Assembly: GCA_005862285.1 (NCBI GenBank)
Contig: SZXW01000001.1
Span: 124,001-188,000, forward strand
Direction: 5' to 3'
Source: Chlorobium sp.
Lineage (GTDB): Bacteria; Bacteroidota; Chlorobiia; Chlorobiales; Chlorobiaceae
Length of the DNA stretch: 64,000 bases
This document shows positions 9,059-20,337 of this stretch, piece by piece. The position numbers were made by a program, and so were the translations under genes. A model generated the notes under the pieces. It saw only the letters and a program-made list of their open reading frames with translations. It ran no database searches and was not told the origin of the DNA. Positions within the stretch are counted from its first letter, which is position 1; every line of letters starts with the position of its first letter.

Positions 9059-10474
9059 TTAATTTTCCTCTTTTTGCCCGTCATCAGATCCTCCGCAATA
9101 ACCGGCAACTTTCGTTGCAAGATGAGTGACATCCCCGGCACCCATAAAAAGCAGCATGTTTCCGTTCACGCAAAGCGAACTGACCTTCGAAAACAGTTGC
9201 TCCCTGTCGGGAATAAATTCAACCTGTTTACCGCCGGCTTTCCTTACAGCAGCAGCAACAAGCTCTCCGTTCACACCGGGAAAATCATCTGCTTTTTCTC
9301 GGGAAGGATAGATGTCGGCGATGTAAACGATATCCGCCCTTGACAGGGCCCAACCATACTCATCGGAAAACTCCCTGGTTCGTGAAAAAAGATGGGGCTG
9401 AAAAACCGCGACAACCTTAGAATCATTCCACCCGCTTTTGGCGGCTTTGACCGTTGCCTTTACTTCCGAAGGGTGGTGGGCATAATCATCAACAACCATA
9501 AGGCCCTGCCCATTGTCGAATTTGACCTGGAACCGTCTTCTCATTCCGGTATACCTTCCAAGCCCTGCAATCAGTTTTTCCGGTTCTATGCCAAGCTCAA
9601 GTCCTGTTGAAAATGCCGCCAGGGCATTGAGCACATTGTGTCGTCCCGGAACATTGAGGCGGACATCCGGGTAACGGCGCCCGAACGCCTCGATGGTAAA
9701 GACGCCGCTCTGTTTTTCAAGAACGATATCAGCAGCCATGACGTCAGCCGGTTCCTCGATGCCGAACGATGTATAATGACGGTTGAGAGACGGGATAACC
9801 TTCCGGATTTCCGGCCAGTCGACACAGCAGATCACTCGTCCGTAGAACGGTACCTTGTTGGCGAACTCGATGAATGACTTTTTCAGTTCTTCGAGCGTTC
9901 CATAGGTGTCCATATGCTCGGATTCCAGGCTGTTCAGCACGGCAATGGTCGGCGTCAGTTTTAAAAATGCGCGGTCATACTCGTCGGCCTCGATAACCAT
10001 ATATTTTCCTTCACCTACCACCGTGCTCCCCTTGAGGTAGTCCGAAATGCCTCCGATCATGACCGTCGGCTGCTCTCCTGATTCGATAAGCATGGTGGCG
10101 ATCATGGCGGTAGTCGTGGTCTTGCCATGGGTGCCGGCCACACAGATACCGTATTTGTAACGCATGAGTTCGCCAAGCATTTCGTCCCTTTTGATGACGG
10201 GAATGCCTGCTTTTTCAGCGGCAATGATCTCAACGTTTTCATGAGGCCTTACGGCCGATGAATACACAACGACATCACATTCATCAACCTGTTCGGCACG
10301 GTGTCCATTGTAGATAACCGCACCGCGTTCCGTCAGCTTTTCGGTTACCTCGCCCGATGAAAGATCGGAGCCTGTTACCCTGAAACCTGACGTGAGCAGC
10401 AATTCCGCAATGGCACTCATTCCTGCCCCGCCAATACCTACGATGTGAACACTCTGTGTCTTTCCAAGTTCCAT
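9059..10474 (-). CDS. murC: UDP-N-acetylmuramate--L-alanine ligase MurC
   Basis: Adds L-alanine to UDP-MurNAc with ATP, the first amino-acid step of the peptidoglycan stem peptide in the cytoplasm. The 471-residue protein starts with the nucleotide-binding loop [18 protein letters not shown] and carries the Mur-ligase P-loop [12 protein letters not shown] and the motif [11 protein letters not shown] chose the ATG at 10474 (MELGKTQS), because the longer open frame upstream does not resemble MurC and runs into murG. The spacing from murG is 13 bases. Confidence 0.97.
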   Translation of the reverse strand: MELGKTQSVHIVGIGGAGMSAIAELLLTSGFRVTGSDLSSGEVTEKLTERGAVIYNGHRAEQVDECDVVVYSSAVRPHENVEIIAAEKAGIPVIKRDEMLGELMRYKYGICVAGTHGKTTTTAMIATMLIESGEQPTVMIGGISDYLKGSTVVGEGKYMVIEADEYDRAFLKLTPTIAVLNSLESEHMDTYGTLEELKKSFIEFANKVPFYGRVICCVDWPEIRKVIPSLNRHYTSFGIEEPADVMAADIVLEKQSGVFTIEAFGRRYPDVRLNVPGRHNVLNALAAFSTGLELGIEPEKLIAGLGRYTGMRRRFQVKFDNGQGLMVVDDYAHHPSEVKATVKAAKSGWNDSKVVAVFQPHLFSRTREFSDEYGWALSRADIVYIADIYPSREKADDFPGVNGELVAAAVRKAGGKQVEFIPDREQLFSKVSSLCVNGNMLLFMGAGDVTHLATKVAGYCGGSDDGQKEEN

Positions 10475-10487
10475 GAAAAACTCTTTT

Positions 10488-11585
10488 TTAATTTTTTTTA
10501 GCAAGTGCGATAATCCTGAGGGCAAGATGATGTGCGGCATCGGGATATGCCAGTTTGCGCGAAGCCTGGCCCATAGCTTCCAGCTTCGCACTATCATTCA
10601 GCAATGCAAGTATTTTTTTCCCGGAACCCGTTTCCCCGAGTTTCCTGTCTTCCATCACTATCGCCGCTCCGTTTCCGGCAAGCGCTTCAGCATTATGGCG
10701 CTGATGATCACCGGTCGCATGCGGAAAAGGCACCAGCACCGATGCTTTGCCAAGATTTGTCAGCTCGGCGATGGTTGATGCCCCGGCCCGGCACAGCACA
10801 AGATCGGCAGCGCTGTAAGCGCTTCCCATATCTTCAATATATGGTGCAACCCAGAGACGGGATGAGTGCGCTATCTTGCTTTTTATGCGTTCATAATCGA
10901 GCTTTCCCGTCTGCCAGACAAGGTTTGCCGATGCCGTCAAATCGTCAAGCATCGAAAGCACTGCATTGTTGATGGAACGGGCACCGAGGCTCCCACCGAA
11001 AACGAGAAGTGTGGGAAGATCCTCCTGTAAACCGAAACGCGCCCTTGCTCTCGCTGGAGATAGCGTTTCAAAGGAACGGACAGGGTTGCCGGATACAAAA
11101 ACCCTTTCGGATTTTGCAAGATAAAGGCGGGCTTCTTCAAACGAGAGATGCACTTCGCTTGCCATGCGGGAAAGCAGTTTCGTCGTTACACCGGGAAATG
11201 CGTTCTGCTCCTGGATCAGTGTTTTTTTCCCCATGAGCTGTGCCGCGAAAAGCAGGGGAGCACTGACAAACCCGCCGGTGCCGACAACTACATCGGGTTT
11301 TTCCCTGGCGACAAGAGCAAACGCCTTGCCCAGCGCAGCACCGAAGTCGAACAGTACCGGGACATTGGCAAGAATATCTGAGATCGAGCGCCCTCTTTTC
11401 AGTCCTCTGACCGGAATAAGATGCAGCCGGTAACCAAGCCGCGGCACCTCGGTCGCTTCAATTCCCGAATTTGTCCCGGCAAATGAAATCGACACTCCGG
11501 GAATGAGCTTGCCAAGCTCCTGGGCCATCGCTACACCGGGGTACAAATGACCGCCGGTTCCACCTCCTGCGAAAAGCACTTTCAT
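10488..11585 (-). CDS. murG: Undecaprenyldiphospho-muramoylpentapeptide beta-N-acetylglucosaminyltransferase MurG
   Basis: A GT28 glycosyltransferase that converts lipid I to lipid II on the inner face of the membrane. The 365-residue sequence shows the glycine-rich N-terminal loop [15 protein letters not shown], the segment [16 protein letters not shown], the second glycine loop [14 protein letters not shown] and the UDP-GlcNAc-binding region [11 protein letters not shown] with [14 protein letters not shown]. The start overlaps the ftsW stop (ATGA). Confidence 0.97.
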   Translation of the reverse strand: MKVLFAGGGTGGHLYPGVAMAQELGKLIPGVSISFAGTNSGIEATEVPRLGYRLHLIPVRGLKRGRSISDILANVPVLFDFGAALGKAFALVAREKPDVVVGTGGFVSAPLLFAAQLMGKKTLIQEQNAFPGVTTKLLSRMASEVHLSFEEARLYLAKSERVFVSGNPVRSFETLSPARARARFGLQEDLPTLLVFGGSLGARSINNAVLSMLDDLTASANLVWQTGKLDYERIKSKIAHSSRLWVAPYIEDMGSAYSAADLVLCRAGASTIAELTNLGKASVLVPFPHATGDHQRHNAEALAGNGAAIVMEDRKLGETGSGKKILALLNDSAKLEAMGQASRKLAYPDAAHHLALRIIALAKKN

Positions 11586-12787
11586 GTGACAATCCCTTCA
11601 GTATCGGCAGGCAGGGCGCTTTTGGCCTGAATCCGTTTCTTGTGGCGTGAAATGCTCAGGAGAATACCGGCCCCGAGAGAGTTGAAAATCAGAGCTGTGC
11701 CTCCGTAACTGATAAACGGTAGAGCTACTCCTGTTGTCGGAATCAGATGGCATGCAACCGCGATATTGATAAAAGCAAAAAGTGTAATGGCCATCGTGAT
11801 ACCCGATGCAACATATTTCCCGAAATTATCCGTTGCATGCTTGGCTATGATAAGACCGCAGATAAAAAATCCGACAAACAGCGCAATAACGATGACCGCA
11901 CCGATAAAACCGTACTCTTCACCGATGACGACAAAAACAAAATCGTTGTAGGAAAGCGGCAGATAGAGCTCCCTCTGTTTGCTTGCCCCGATACCGAGAC
12001 CGAACAATCCTCCGTTTCCGAGACCGATCAGCGCCTGAACAACCTGATAGCTCAGTTTTTGTTCGTCACCACTGGAAAAAGAGCGAAGACGGTCCAGACG
12101 GTAGGTAGCTGTTATGGCAAAAACGGCCGCGATAGGCAGGAAAAGCGAAAAGGTGGCAAGGAGATGCCGGATTCTGATCCCGCCGATAAACATGAGCATG
12201 AAGCCGACTATAGCGATCAGGGATGCGGTGCTGAAATTCGGCTCCAGCGCAACCAAAGCCACAACCGCCATCAACAGGGTAAGCAACGGATAGTAGGAAT
12301 TGTTCAGATCCCTGATGTACGACTGTTTTTCACTGATAAGCCTCGAGAAATGAAAGATCAGTGCATATTTGGCAAAATCTGAAACCTGGAACTTCATTGG
12401 ACCAAATCCTATCCACCGGGCTGCTCCCGAAATAATATGAACGGCTTTCAAGGCAAGAAGAAGGGTCAGGAGCAGGATACTGGCAAAAAGCAGGATCTTG
12501 CTTGTTTTCCAGAAAACATGGTAGTCAATCTGCGCCACGAGTATGACCGTCAGAATACCCAGAACTGAAAATACAAGCTGACGCCATAAAAAATATTCCG
12601 GACTCGAATACTTGTTTTCGGCCCATCCCGCCCCGCTGCTGTAAACAATTGCAATACCGATGCACATAAGTACGGTGATGATGAACAGCAACAGTTTCCC
12701 GGCAAAACTTTCACTCCTTGTTTGAAGCTGAAGCTCTGCACTGACTGCCTGTCCTGCATTATCTGGAATGACTCCGTTATTCAGCAT
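11582..12787 (-). CDS. ftsW: Lipid II polymerase FtsW (SEDS family)
   Basis: A membrane glycosyltransferase of the SEDS family that polymerises septal peptidoglycan together with FtsI. The 401-residue protein has about ten membrane helices, the conserved segment [22 protein letters not shown], quoted in part: GAARWIG and FQPS-like QVSD, plus [18 protein letters not shown] and the C-terminal motif [17 protein letters not shown]. The ATG at 12787 was chosen because it gives a compact overlap with murD. In-frame starts at 12808 and 12865 would extend further into murD. Confidence 0.96.
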   Translation of the reverse strand: MLNNGVIPDNAGQAVSAELQLQTRSESFAGKLLLFIITVLMCIGIAIVYSSGAGWAENKYSSPEYFLWRQLVFSVLGILTVILVAQIDYHVFWKTSKILLFASILLLTLLLALKAVHIISGAARWIGFGPMKFQVSDFAKYALIFHFSRLISEKQSYIRDLNNSYYPLLTLLMAVVALVALEPNFSTASLIAIVGFMLMFIGGIRIRHLLATFSLFLPIAAVFAITATYRLDRLRSFSSGDEQKLSYQVVQALIGLGNGGLFGLGIGASKQRELYLPLSYNDFVFVVIGEEYGFIGAVIVIALFVGFFICGLIIAKHATDNFGKYVASGITMAITLFAFINIAVACHLIPTTGVALPFISYGGTALIFNSLGAGILLSISRHKKRIQAKSALPADTEGIVT

Positions 12788-14178
12788 GGCTGTAGCTGTT
12801 GAAAACATTGTTTGAACTGCCTGCCGCGGTCTTCGAAATTCTCGAACATATCGAAGCTCGAGCATCCCGGAGAAAAGAGTACGGTCTGGCCCGGTACGGC
12901 AGCTTTGCGAGCTGTCGATACCGCTTCTTCGAGCGTCCAGGCCGTTTTCACCTCGACAATATCCCGGAAAGCGGAAACGATCTTTTCTTTCGATTCACCA
13001 ATCGCGACAAGCAGGGACACTTTCCGGCCGACAAGTTCGGCAATAGTTGAATAATCGTTCCCCTTGTCCCTTCCTCCGGCAATGAGAACCGCTCTGCCGT
13101 CAACCCCTTCGAGCGCCTGACGCATGGCATTGAGGTTTGTTGCTTTCGAATCGTTGATCCAGCCGACACCGTCAACAGTCGCAAGGAATTCCTGCCGGTG
13201 CTCAACCCCCGTGAACTCCCCGAGAGCGGAACAGAGTACGTCATTACCAATGGAAAGAGCCTTCGATACAGCTGCCGCGGCAAGTACGTTATAGATATTG
13301 TGTCTTCCCCTGAAACTGTTCTTGAGGAAATCACGGGTTTTTATCAACATCTCCTTTCCGCCTTCGCTCGAAGCGGTTATTGCTTCCCCTTCGAGAAAGA
13401 GACATGAAGATACCGGCAGGTTTTCAGGACGGCAATCGATGCCGAACGGTATTATCCTGAAAGGGTAATTGCCTCTCATGTCCGTAAAATGTTCCCTCAG
13501 GATAGGGTCATCGGCATTGTAGACAAGCGTATCGTCCGGACCCTGGTTTGCATGTATCCGGAACTTCGCTTCGGCATACCGATGGATGTCGCCCTCATAA
13601 CGGTCAAGGTGATCCGGGGTGATATTGGTAATAACCGCCACATCCGGCCTGAAGGTAAAGCACCGTTCAAGCTGGTAGCTGCTCAGTTCCACGACGGCAA
13701 TGTCGCGCGGAGTCATTTCAAGCACCTTCGAAGAAAACGGGACACCGATGTTGCCGACGCAGTATGAGCGGTACCCGTTTCGATTGCCGTCAGCCTCGCA
13801 TATACGGTGAACAAGTGTCGAAGTTGTTGTTTTACCATCAGTTCCTGTAATTCCGACAATTTTTGAACTGCAGTACAGACTTGCGATTTCAATTTCACTG
13901 AAAAGCCCGATCCTCTTCGACTGCATATTTTTTATGACGGGAGCAGAGGGAGGAATCCCCGGACTGACCACACAGAAATCCGCATCATAAACTTTTTCTG
14001 TATGGCCGCTTTCTTCGAAAGGAATCCGCTTTTCATGAAGAGTTGACCTTCCGGCGTCATCTATCTTTCCAAGTTCACTGACAAGCACCTCCGCTCCCTT
14101 GACCAAGAGCAGTTCCGCCGCTGCGATGCCGCTTTTTCCGGCACCCAGGACCGTTACCTTTTTACCCGATACGTTCAT
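12781..14178 (-). CDS. murD: UDP-N-acetylmuramoylalanine--D-glutamate ligase MurD
   Basis: Adds D-glutamate to UDP-MurNAc-L-Ala. Of its 465 residues, the N-terminal part holds the Rossmann loop VTVLGAGKSGIAAAELL, the centre holds the Mur-ligase P-loop GITGTDGKTTTSTL and the ITPDHLDRYEG segment, and the C-terminal part holds NDSKATNLNAMRQAL and the FSPGCSSFDMF motif. All are typical of MurD. It lies seven bases after mraY and overlaps the ftsW start by seven bases. Confidence 0.97.
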   Translation of the reverse strand: MNVSGKKVTVLGAGKSGIAAAELLLVKGAEVLVSELGKIDDAGRSTLHEKRIPFEESGHTEKVYDADFCVVSPGIPPSAPVIKNMQSKRIGLFSEIEIASLYCSSKIVGITGTDGKTTTSTLVHRICEADGNRNGYRSYCVGNIGVPFSSKVLEMTPRDIAVVELSSYQLERCFTFRPDVAVITNITPDHLDRYEGDIHRYAEAKFRIHANQGPDDTLVYNADDPILREHFTDMRGNYPFRIIPFGIDCRPENLPVSSCLFLEGEAITASSEGGKEMLIKTRDFLKNSFRGRHNIYNVLAAAAVSKALSIGNDVLCSALGEFTGVEHRQEFLATVDGVGWINDSKATNLNAMRQALEGVDGRAVLIAGGRDKGNDYSTIAELVGRKVSLLVAIGESKEKIVSAFRDIVEVKTAWTLEEAVSTARKAAVPGQTVLFSPGCSSFDMFENFEDRGRQFKQCFQQLQPC

Positions 14179-14185
14179 GGCGGAG

Positions 14186-15292
14186 CTATCTTAGTTTCAG
14201 GGTCATAAGACTCGCCAGCAGAAACAGGATAGCCATGATCCAGAACCTGATCACAATTTTCTGTTCCGGCCATCCTTTCAGCTGGAAATGATGGTGGAGG
14301 GGTGCCATGAGAAATATCCTCCTGCCCTGGCCGAACCTCATCCTGGTAAATTTGAAGTACAACACCTGCAGGGAAACCGAAAGCGTTTCAAGAACAAAAA
14401 CTCCAGCCAGAACAGGAAGGAGGAGTTCCTGCTTGATAAGAAGAGCGATAACTGCAATCGCGCTGCCTATTGCAAGCGAACCGGTATCGCCCATGATGAT
14501 TTCGGCAGGGTTCGTGTTGAACCACAGAAAGCCCACACAGGACATGACAAGAGCCATACAGACAACCGCAATCTCGCCTCCGCCTGAAATAAAAGGAATA
14601 TTCAAATATGCGGCATACACAGCATTACCGGCAAGGTAGGCAAAACCTCCAAGACCGAACACCACAATCGCGGATGTTCCGGAAGCGAGACCGTCAAGCC
14701 CGTCCGTGAGGTTGACGGCATTTGAAACTGCTGTAATGATGAATATCACGATCGGAATATACAGATAGCCGTAGTCGAAGACCAGGTGTTTGAAAAACGG
14801 CACCGCCGTTTCGGAACGAAGCACTGAAAATGCCGGATCATACCAGGTGTAAACTCCCACGATCAGTCCGAGGGAAACCTGACCTGCAAGCTTGTACCTT
14901 GCGGACAATCCGCCCTTGATTTTCATGACGACCTTGCTGTAGTCATCGATAAAGCCGATGCATCCCATCCAGAATACCGCGAGCATGATCAGCCACACAT
15001 GCGGATCACTGAATTTTGACCATAACAGAACGGATATTTCGAACGAAATGATGATCATTATCCCCCCCATGGTCGGCAGGGACTTTTTCTTTTTATGCTC
15101 GGGCGGAGCTTCCTCCTTGATCGGTTCGATAAAACGGGATCTGAGGTACCTGATGAATCCGGGTCCGGCAAGCAGAGTTATGAGCAGTGCCGTAATCGAG
15201 GCGGCACTTATCCTGAACGTGAGGTACTCGACTACACCAAACCCCGGCGGGGCAAAAACATTGTTTATATATTTCAGGAGATAATAAAGCAT
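14186..15292 (-). CDS. mraY: Phospho-N-acetylmuramoyl-pentapeptide-transferase MraY
   Basis: Transfers phospho-MurNAc-pentapeptide to undecaprenyl phosphate to make lipid I. The 368-residue protein has about ten membrane helices and the family motifs [19 protein letters not shown] (acidic metal ligands), [26 protein letters not shown] and the histidine-rich [17 protein letters not shown]. The start follows a GAGAG ribosome-binding sequence 15 bases after murF. Confidence 0.98.
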   Translation of the reverse strand: MLYYLLKYINNVFAPPGFGVVEYLTFRISAASITALLITLLAGPGFIRYLRSRFIEPIKEEAPPEHKKKKSLPTMGGIMIIISFEISVLLWSKFSDPHVWLIMLAVFWMGCIGFIDDYSKVVMKIKGGLSARYKLAGQVSLGLIVGVYTWYDPAFSVLRSETAVPFFKHLVFDYGYLYIPIVIFIITAVSNAVNLTDGLDGLASGTSAIVVFGLGGFAYLAGNAVYAAYLNIPFISGGGEIAVVCMALVMSCVGFLWFNTNPAEIIMGDTGSLAIGSAIAVIALLIKQELLLPVLAGVFVLETLSVSLQVLYFKFTRMRFGQGRRIFLMAPLHHHFQLKGWPEQKIVIRFWIMAILFLLASLMTLKLR

Positions 15293-15307
15293 TCTCTCTG
15301 GTATGAA

Positions 15308-16726
15308 TTAACCTGTTACTGTTTCTCTTTCTTTTACAAGTCCTTCGACAACCTCTTCCAGCTTCATACCTCTGGATCCCTTGAAAAGAACGACATCTCC
15401 GGAACTCACTCCGGAAACCAGGGCTTCCAGCAATTTTTCACGACTGTCGAAATGCCCGCGGCATATCCTGGACCCGTCGGTGCAATAGAGCCGGGCTTTG
15501 TCCCCGAAAGTGAAAAGGGTGTCTATGGAGCGCTGCTGAATATACCTGCCAATTGTTTCATGTTCAACTTCTCCCGCTGCACCAAGTTCAAGCATGTCGG
15601 CAAGGACGGCAACCCTTTTCCCGCTGCAGGGCATATCGCAAAGCGTATCGATGGCCAGTCGCATCGAATCCGAATTTGCATTGTAGGTGTCGTTGATGAT
15701 AGTGAGTCCGTCCGCTTCAAGAATTTCGAGCCGTTTCCATCCACGGTACGGGACAAGGGTTTCAAGTCCCTTTCTGATTTCAGGGAGGGAAAGTCCGAAA
15801 TACGTTCCGACCGCCGCTGCGGCAATGGCATTGATGACATTGTGCTTCCCGGTGAAATTCAGTGAAACCTTTTCGGAGCAGGTTCCGGAACATAAGCGGA
15901 AAGAAACCATGCCTGAAGCCTCTACCGTAATGCCGGTTGCAGAACAGATATGCCCGGGGCCATCCTCAAGTCCATAGGCAATATGGCCGGGGAGTCCGGT
16001 TCCTGCCGCTTTGAGACGGGGATCTTCGTCATTGATGAAAATTGTTCCTCCGTTCCTGAAAAGATAACGGAAAAGGGAAGTCTCTTCTTCGGCAACACCG
16101 TCGAGATCATGTAAAAATTCAAGGTGTTCGTGACCGATATTGGTCAGCAGTCCGTGGGTTGGCCGGGCGATCTCTGCAAGCTGCAGCATCTCTCCCGGAT
16201 GATTGATTCCCATTTCAACGACTGCGATGCCGGTATCCTGCCTGAGCTGCAGAAGAGTAAGCGGAACACCAAGATGGTTGTTCATGTTCCCCCGGCTCAT
16301 GTGTACCGTAAACCCTCTTCCGAGCACGGAAGCAACCATCTCTTTGGTCGTGGTTTTTCCGTTGCTGCCTCCCACAGCGACAACCGGAATGGAAAACGTA
16401 TTGCGATAGAGAGCCGCAAGCCGCTGCAAACCAGCAACCGTATCGTCTGTCACGATGAAGCCTTTTCCTTCCGGCGGCTCCGGCGATCCTGCTGCAGCAT
16501 ACCACTCCCTGCAGACCATAGCCCATGCGGCTCCTTTTGAGAAAACGTCTTCGATAAACATATGCCCGTCGGTTCTATCTCCCTTCAGGGCAACAAAAAT
16601 CTCCCCGCCCCTTACGAGCCTCGAATCAATAAGGACGACCGGATCAACGATCGTTTCGGGCACAGTTCCTGCCGTGACAACGGTTCCTGCAGTCCCGAGA
16701 TCTGCCAAAGTCAGTACACCCTTCAC
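15308..16726 (-). CDS. murF: UDP-N-acetylmuramoyl-tripeptide--D-alanyl-D-alanine ligase MurF
   Basis: Completes the UDP-MurNAc pentapeptide by adding D-Ala-D-Ala. The 472-residue enzyme shows the N-terminal binding domain (DSRLVRGGEIFVALKGDRTDGH), the ATP-binding loop VGGSNGKTTTKEMV, the segment NINHPGEM-like EMGINHPGEM, and INDTYNANSDSMRLAI. Translation begins at a GTG with an AAGGAG ribosome-binding site. The GTG overlaps the murE stop (GTGA). Confidence 0.97.
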   Translation of the reverse strand: MKGVLTLADLGTAGTVVTAGTVPETIVDPVVLIDSRLVRGGEIFVALKGDRTDGHMFIEDVFSKGAAWAMVCREWYAAAGSPEPPEGKGFIVTDDTVAGLQRLAALYRNTFSIPVVAVGGSNGKTTTKEMVASVLGRGFTVHMSRGNMNNHLGVPLTLLQLRQDTGIAVVEMGINHPGEMLQLAEIARPTHGLLTNIGHEHLEFLHDLDGVAEEETSLFRYLFRNGGTIFINDEDPRLKAAGTGLPGHIAYGLEDGPGHICSATGITVEASGMVSFRLCSGTCSEKVSLNFTGKHNVINAIAAAAVGTYFGLSLPEIRKGLETLVPYRGWKRLEILEADGLTIINDTYNANSDSMRLAIDTLCDMPCSGKRVAVLADMLELGAAGEVEHETIGRYIQQRSIDTLFTFGDKARLYCTDGSRICRGHFDSREKLLEALVSGVSSGDVVLFKGSRGMKLEEVVEGLVKERETVTG

Positions 16727-18300
16727 GTTTTCTCCTTAACGACAGATCCTGGATGGAGCTGCCGCATGTTCATATTATTCATAGTATTTCTTAAAATATC
16801 CTGGTCTGAAAAATACTCCTTGCGACCTTTGATTTCCTGGTATTTTTCATGCCCCTTACCGGCGACAAGAAGAATGTCTCCCTCTTCAAGCATGGACAGG
16901 GTTTTTACAAGTGCCTCCCTGCGGTCGCTTATCCTGATATGGCGGCCGCCGCTGATTCCTCTTTCGATTGCATCAAGTATGGCTTCGGGGTCTTCGCTTC
17001 TCGGATTGTCCGATGTAAGGATAACCTCGTCGGCCGTTTCCGACGCAATGCGCCCCATTTCCGGACGTTTGGACTTGTCCCTGTCACCACCGCAGCCGAA
17101 AACCACAAAAAGACGTGAGCCTTCGGATTTAAGCTGGCGGAGAGTATCGAGCGCTTTCTGCAGTGCATCAGGTGTATGCGCATAATCGACAAAAACATTG
17201 TAACCCGTTCCCGCTTCGCCAATCCTCTCCATCCGTCCCTCTACTGAAGAAACAGATGCGAGGGAGCCGGAAACAGCCTGCGGATCAAGTCCAAGGCCAT
17301 ATCCTGTGGCTGCAGCTTCGAGGACGTTCATGACATTGTAGTCTCCTGGCAGATGAACCTCCAGCGAAACACGGGCATCAGAAAAATCCATGTCGACAAA
17401 GCTCGAATCGATGGAGCTCAGATGAACTTCAGCCCTGAAAAAACGGCTGCACTGAAATTCCGGATCACCGAAGCTGCGCTTCATGCTGCAGCAAAATCTG
17501 CTTTCAGGCGGAACCTTCGACATCATCTGCCCGGCATACGGATCGTCGATATTGAATACGGCAAATCCTCCCGGAGAAAGCTGATCGAACAGCCGCTGCT
17601 TGGCGGCGGCATATTCCTGCATGGTCTGGTGAAAATCAAGGTGCTCCATGGTCAGGTTGGTGAAAACCGCCGCATGGAACGCTATACCATAGACCCGCCA
17701 GAGCATCAGGGCATGTGAGGATACCTCCATGACGACGGCCCTGCATCCTTCCTCGAGCATCCTTGCAAAAAGGGAGTGCAGCTGGTCCGCTTCAGGCGTT
17801 GTCCGGTCAAGTACGATATCGCGATCTCCTATCCTGCAGAGGTTTGTGCCAATGTACCCGGCTGGAATTCCGCCGGCGTTGAGCATCGAGGTGATCAGCC
17901 GGGCTGTCGTGGTCTTGCCGTTGGTACCGGTTACTCCTATGACAAGAAGCCTGTCCGATGCCTTGCCGTAAAATATCCTTGCGGCTTCGGCAAGAGCTTT
18001 CCGTGCATTGGCAACTTTTATGAACAGACAGTTTCCGTTCGTTTCAACAGGAACCTCTTCGCAGATTACGGCTACGGCACCACGGGCGATAGCACTTGCA
18101 ATGAACTGGTGACCGTCGGCAGCATATCCTCTGATCGCTACGAACACAGCCCCGGGAACAACCTCCCGTGAATCACAGGTAACCTTGCGGACAAGCTCCT
18201 GATCTGAAAGACTGCCGGCAACAGCAAGATGTTCGATTGCTTCGGCCAGCGCCTTCAATGAAACCTCATGGCCGGAATTGATGAGTGCACCGGCTGTCAT
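16723..18300 (-). CDS. murE: UDP-N-acetylmuramoyl-tripeptide synthetase MurE
   Basis: Adds the third stem-peptide residue, normally meso-diaminopimelate in Gram-negative bacteria. The 525-residue protein has CDSREVVPGAVFVAIRGYAADG in its N-terminal domain (key group DSR...FxAxxG), the P-loop GVTGTNGKTTTARL, the segment EVSSHALMLWRV and, in the C-terminal domain, TSDNPRSEDPEAIL. DNPR is the signature that distinguishes diaminopimelate-adding from lysine-adding MurE, which fits dapD at the right end of the window. It overlaps ftsI by four bases. Confidence 0.97.
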   Translation of the reverse strand: MTAGALINSGHEVSLKALAEAIEHLAVAGSLSDQELVRKVTCDSREVVPGAVFVAIRGYAADGHQFIASAIARGAVAVICEEVPVETNGNCLFIKVANARKALAEAARIFYGKASDRLLVIGVTGTNGKTTTARLITSMLNAGGIPAGYIGTNLCRIGDRDIVLDRTTPEADQLHSLFARMLEEGCRAVVMEVSSHALMLWRVYGIAFHAAVFTNLTMEHLDFHQTMQEYAAAKQRLFDQLSPGGFAVFNIDDPYAGQMMSKVPPESRFCCSMKRSFGDPEFQCSRFFRAEVHLSSIDSSFVDMDFSDARVSLEVHLPGDYNVMNVLEAAATGYGLGLDPQAVSGSLASVSSVEGRMERIGEAGTGYNVFVDYAHTPDALQKALDTLRQLKSEGSRLFVVFGCGGDRDKSKRPEMGRIASETADEVILTSDNPRSEDPEAILDAIERGISGGRHIRISDRREALVKTLSMLEEGDILLVAGKGHEKYQEIKGRKEYFSDQDILRNTMNNMNMRQLHPGSVVKEKT

Positions 18301-20321
18301 AAAAGGTTTTTGTTATTATTGTTATTCATCGCCAAAGCAACCTTTACTATAGTTTTTTTCTCAATTTTCTGACCGGGCGCTACACTCTGGCTGACTACAT
18401 TTCCGTCAATACTTCCCGTAAACTCCATGCCCAGATCGAGCCACTTCAGCATCCGCTGGACTTCCCGGCCTGAAAGGCCCCTGAGGTCAGGAACAGAAAC
18501 CGTCCTGACGGCATCGAGAAGCTCCTGCTCAGGAGAACGGAGTGCGAGATTTTTCTGCATCTCTTCCGAGCACGCCATCATTCTCGAGGTAATGCTGGAA
18601 AAAACAGGTGCTGCCACGGTCGCCGCATAATAGGCTGTTTTCGGATTTTCAACAATAACAATTATGGCATATCGGGGAGATTCGACAGGAAAATAACCGA
18701 CGAAGGATGAGACATACACCGGTTTGGCATACGATCCTCCGGCAGCACGTCTCGCCGTACCTGTTTTTCCGGCGACAGTCAATCCGGGAACCGAGGCATT
18801 TTTAGCCGTGCCGCTGTCGACAACGGCTTTGAAATATTCTTTGCCGAGATACCGGGCTGTTTCCGTTGAAACCACGCGCCTGACTTTCTGTGGAACGTTT
18901 TCACTAAGGACGCGGCCGTCCGACCCGATAACCTTCTTTATGATGAACGGCTTCATCATTTCGCCGTCATTTGCTATTGCCGCATAGGCCTGCAGGGTCT
19001 GCATCGGCGTTGCCATAACCTGGTAACCGTAACCCATCCATGGAAGCGTCGTTTTATCCCAGTGTGCAAGCGGCCTTACCCTGCCGGGCGATTCTCCGAT
19101 CATACCGACTCCGGTCCTCTGTCCGAACCCGAAATTTTTCACATACGTATAAAATCTGCTGCTGCCCACCTCCATAGCAGTCTTGGCTGCAACGATATTG
19201 CTCGAATACATGATCGCTTCACGAAAAGTCATGTTGCCGTAGGATTCATGATCCCTGATGACAAGATTATAGAGTGGCATGGCTCCATTGTTGGCGAACA
19301 CAACATCAGTCGCCTTCCTTTTCAGTACCTCCGTCGCCGCTGCAGCCATGACCAGCTTGAAGGTTGAACCCGGTTCATAACTGTCTGTGACCGCACGGTT
19401 CCGGGATTTTTCCGGATTCCATGTTGTCCTGTCATTGAGATTGTAGGTCGGATAATTGGCCATGGCTAGGATCTCCCCGCTCCGTACATCCATTACAATG
19501 CTTGACGCAGCATCCGCTTCGAATTTGGGAACGGCTTTCGAAAGCTCGTCCTCGACGATACTTTGCATATCGGCATCGAGCGTCAGTTGAACGGTGTTTC
19601 CCCTTACAGCCTCGAACTGCCTGGCATCCGGAGCCGGGTACCTCCTTCCTGTAGCAGATCTCTGGTATATTCGGGTGCCATCGCGCCCTTTGAGATCGCT
19701 GTCAAGCTGCAGCTCAAGACCGCTGCTGCCCGCATTGGTGCTGTTGGTCAGGCCGATCACCTGCGATGCAACGTTGAGATAATAACGCTGAAGCTCTTTC
19801 TCATACCATACGCCAGGTATCTTTTCCTGCATGAGCGGGAGGGCTTTTGCTGCAGATACCCTTCTGGCAAGAACTACGACCTCCTTCTGCTGCCTCAGCT
19901 CTTTGAGATAAGTGGCGCTGCCGCCGCCGAATTGCTTTGAAAAACGAGTTGCCACATATGATGAATTGTCAAAAACGTGCTGTTTGCCGCTTTTTTTATC
20001 TACCGACGGTTTGCCTTTTTCATCGAAACGGAGCGTATTCCTCACCTGCCCGGGATCCGCATAGAAGGTAATCGTCTCGATGCTTTCACCCAGCATCCTT
20101 GCATTACGATCGAGAATGACTCCTCTGTCCGCCGCTTCGGTGACAACCCGCTCATATTGCCTGGAAGCCTTTTCCTTGTACTTTTTAACATTGATGACCT
20201 GAATACTGAGCAGCTTACCGACAAGGGCCACAACAAAAATGAAGTAGATCAGCACGACAAAGCCAAGTCGTTTGCCGAACTCGTATTCATCCGATCTTTT
20301 TATGTCAGGCTTATCAGTCAT
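18297..20321 (-). CDS. ftsI: Septal peptidoglycan transpeptidase FtsI/PBP3 with PASTA domain
   Basis: A class B penicillin-binding protein that cross-links septal peptidoglycan. It has a membrane anchor at about residues 19-40, a dimerisation domain, and a transpeptidase domain with the three active-site motifs STFK (Ser319-Lys322), SSN (373-375) and KTG (519-521). A single PASTA domain follows (about 610-665), beginning SVPDLRGLSGREVQ. The protein ends in an asparagine run (MNNNNNKNLL). It has 674 residues, longer than E. coli FtsI because of the PASTA extension. The stop overlaps the murE start. Confidence 0.96.
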   Translation of the reverse strand: MTDKPDIKRSDEYEFGKRLGFVVLIYFIFVVALVGKLLSIQVINVKKYKEKASRQYERVVTEAADRGVILDRNARMLGESIETITFYADPGQVRNTLRFDEKGKPSVDKKSGKQHVFDNSSYVATRFSKQFGGGSATYLKELRQQKEVVVLARRVSAAKALPLMQEKIPGVWYEKELQRYYLNVASQVIGLTNSTNAGSSGLELQLDSDLKGRDGTRIYQRSATGRRYPAPDARQFEAVRGNTVQLTLDADMQSIVEDELSKAVPKFEADAASSIVMDVRSGEILAMANYPTYNLNDRTTWNPEKSRNRAVTDSYEPGSTFKLVMAAAATEVLKRKATDVVFANNGAMPLYNLVIRDHESYGNMTFREAIMYSSNIVAAKTAMEVGSSRFYTYVKNFGFGQRTGVGMIGESPGRVRPLAHWDKTTLPWMGYGYQVMATPMQTLQAYAAIANDGEMMKPFIIKKVIGSDGRVLSENVPQKVRRVVSTETARYLGKEYFKAVVDSGTAKNASVPGLTVAGKTGTARRAAGGSYAKPVYVSSFVGYFPVESPRYAIIVIVENPKTAYYAATVAAPVFSSITSRMMACSEEMQKNLALRSPEQELLDAVRTVSVPDLRGLSGREVQRMLKWLDLGMEFTGSIDGNVVSQSVAPGQKIEKKTIVKVALAMNNNNNKNLL

Positions 20322-20337
20322 GATTGTGGCTTATCAC

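Noticed and set aside
10475-10597. Longer N-terminus for MurC
   Set aside because: The 41 extra residues do not look like MurC and overlap murG. The ATG at 10474 gives the normal N-terminal glycine loop.
18300-18330. TTATTATTGTTATT repeat as a microsatellite
   Set aside because: It is simply the asparagine run at the end of FtsI.
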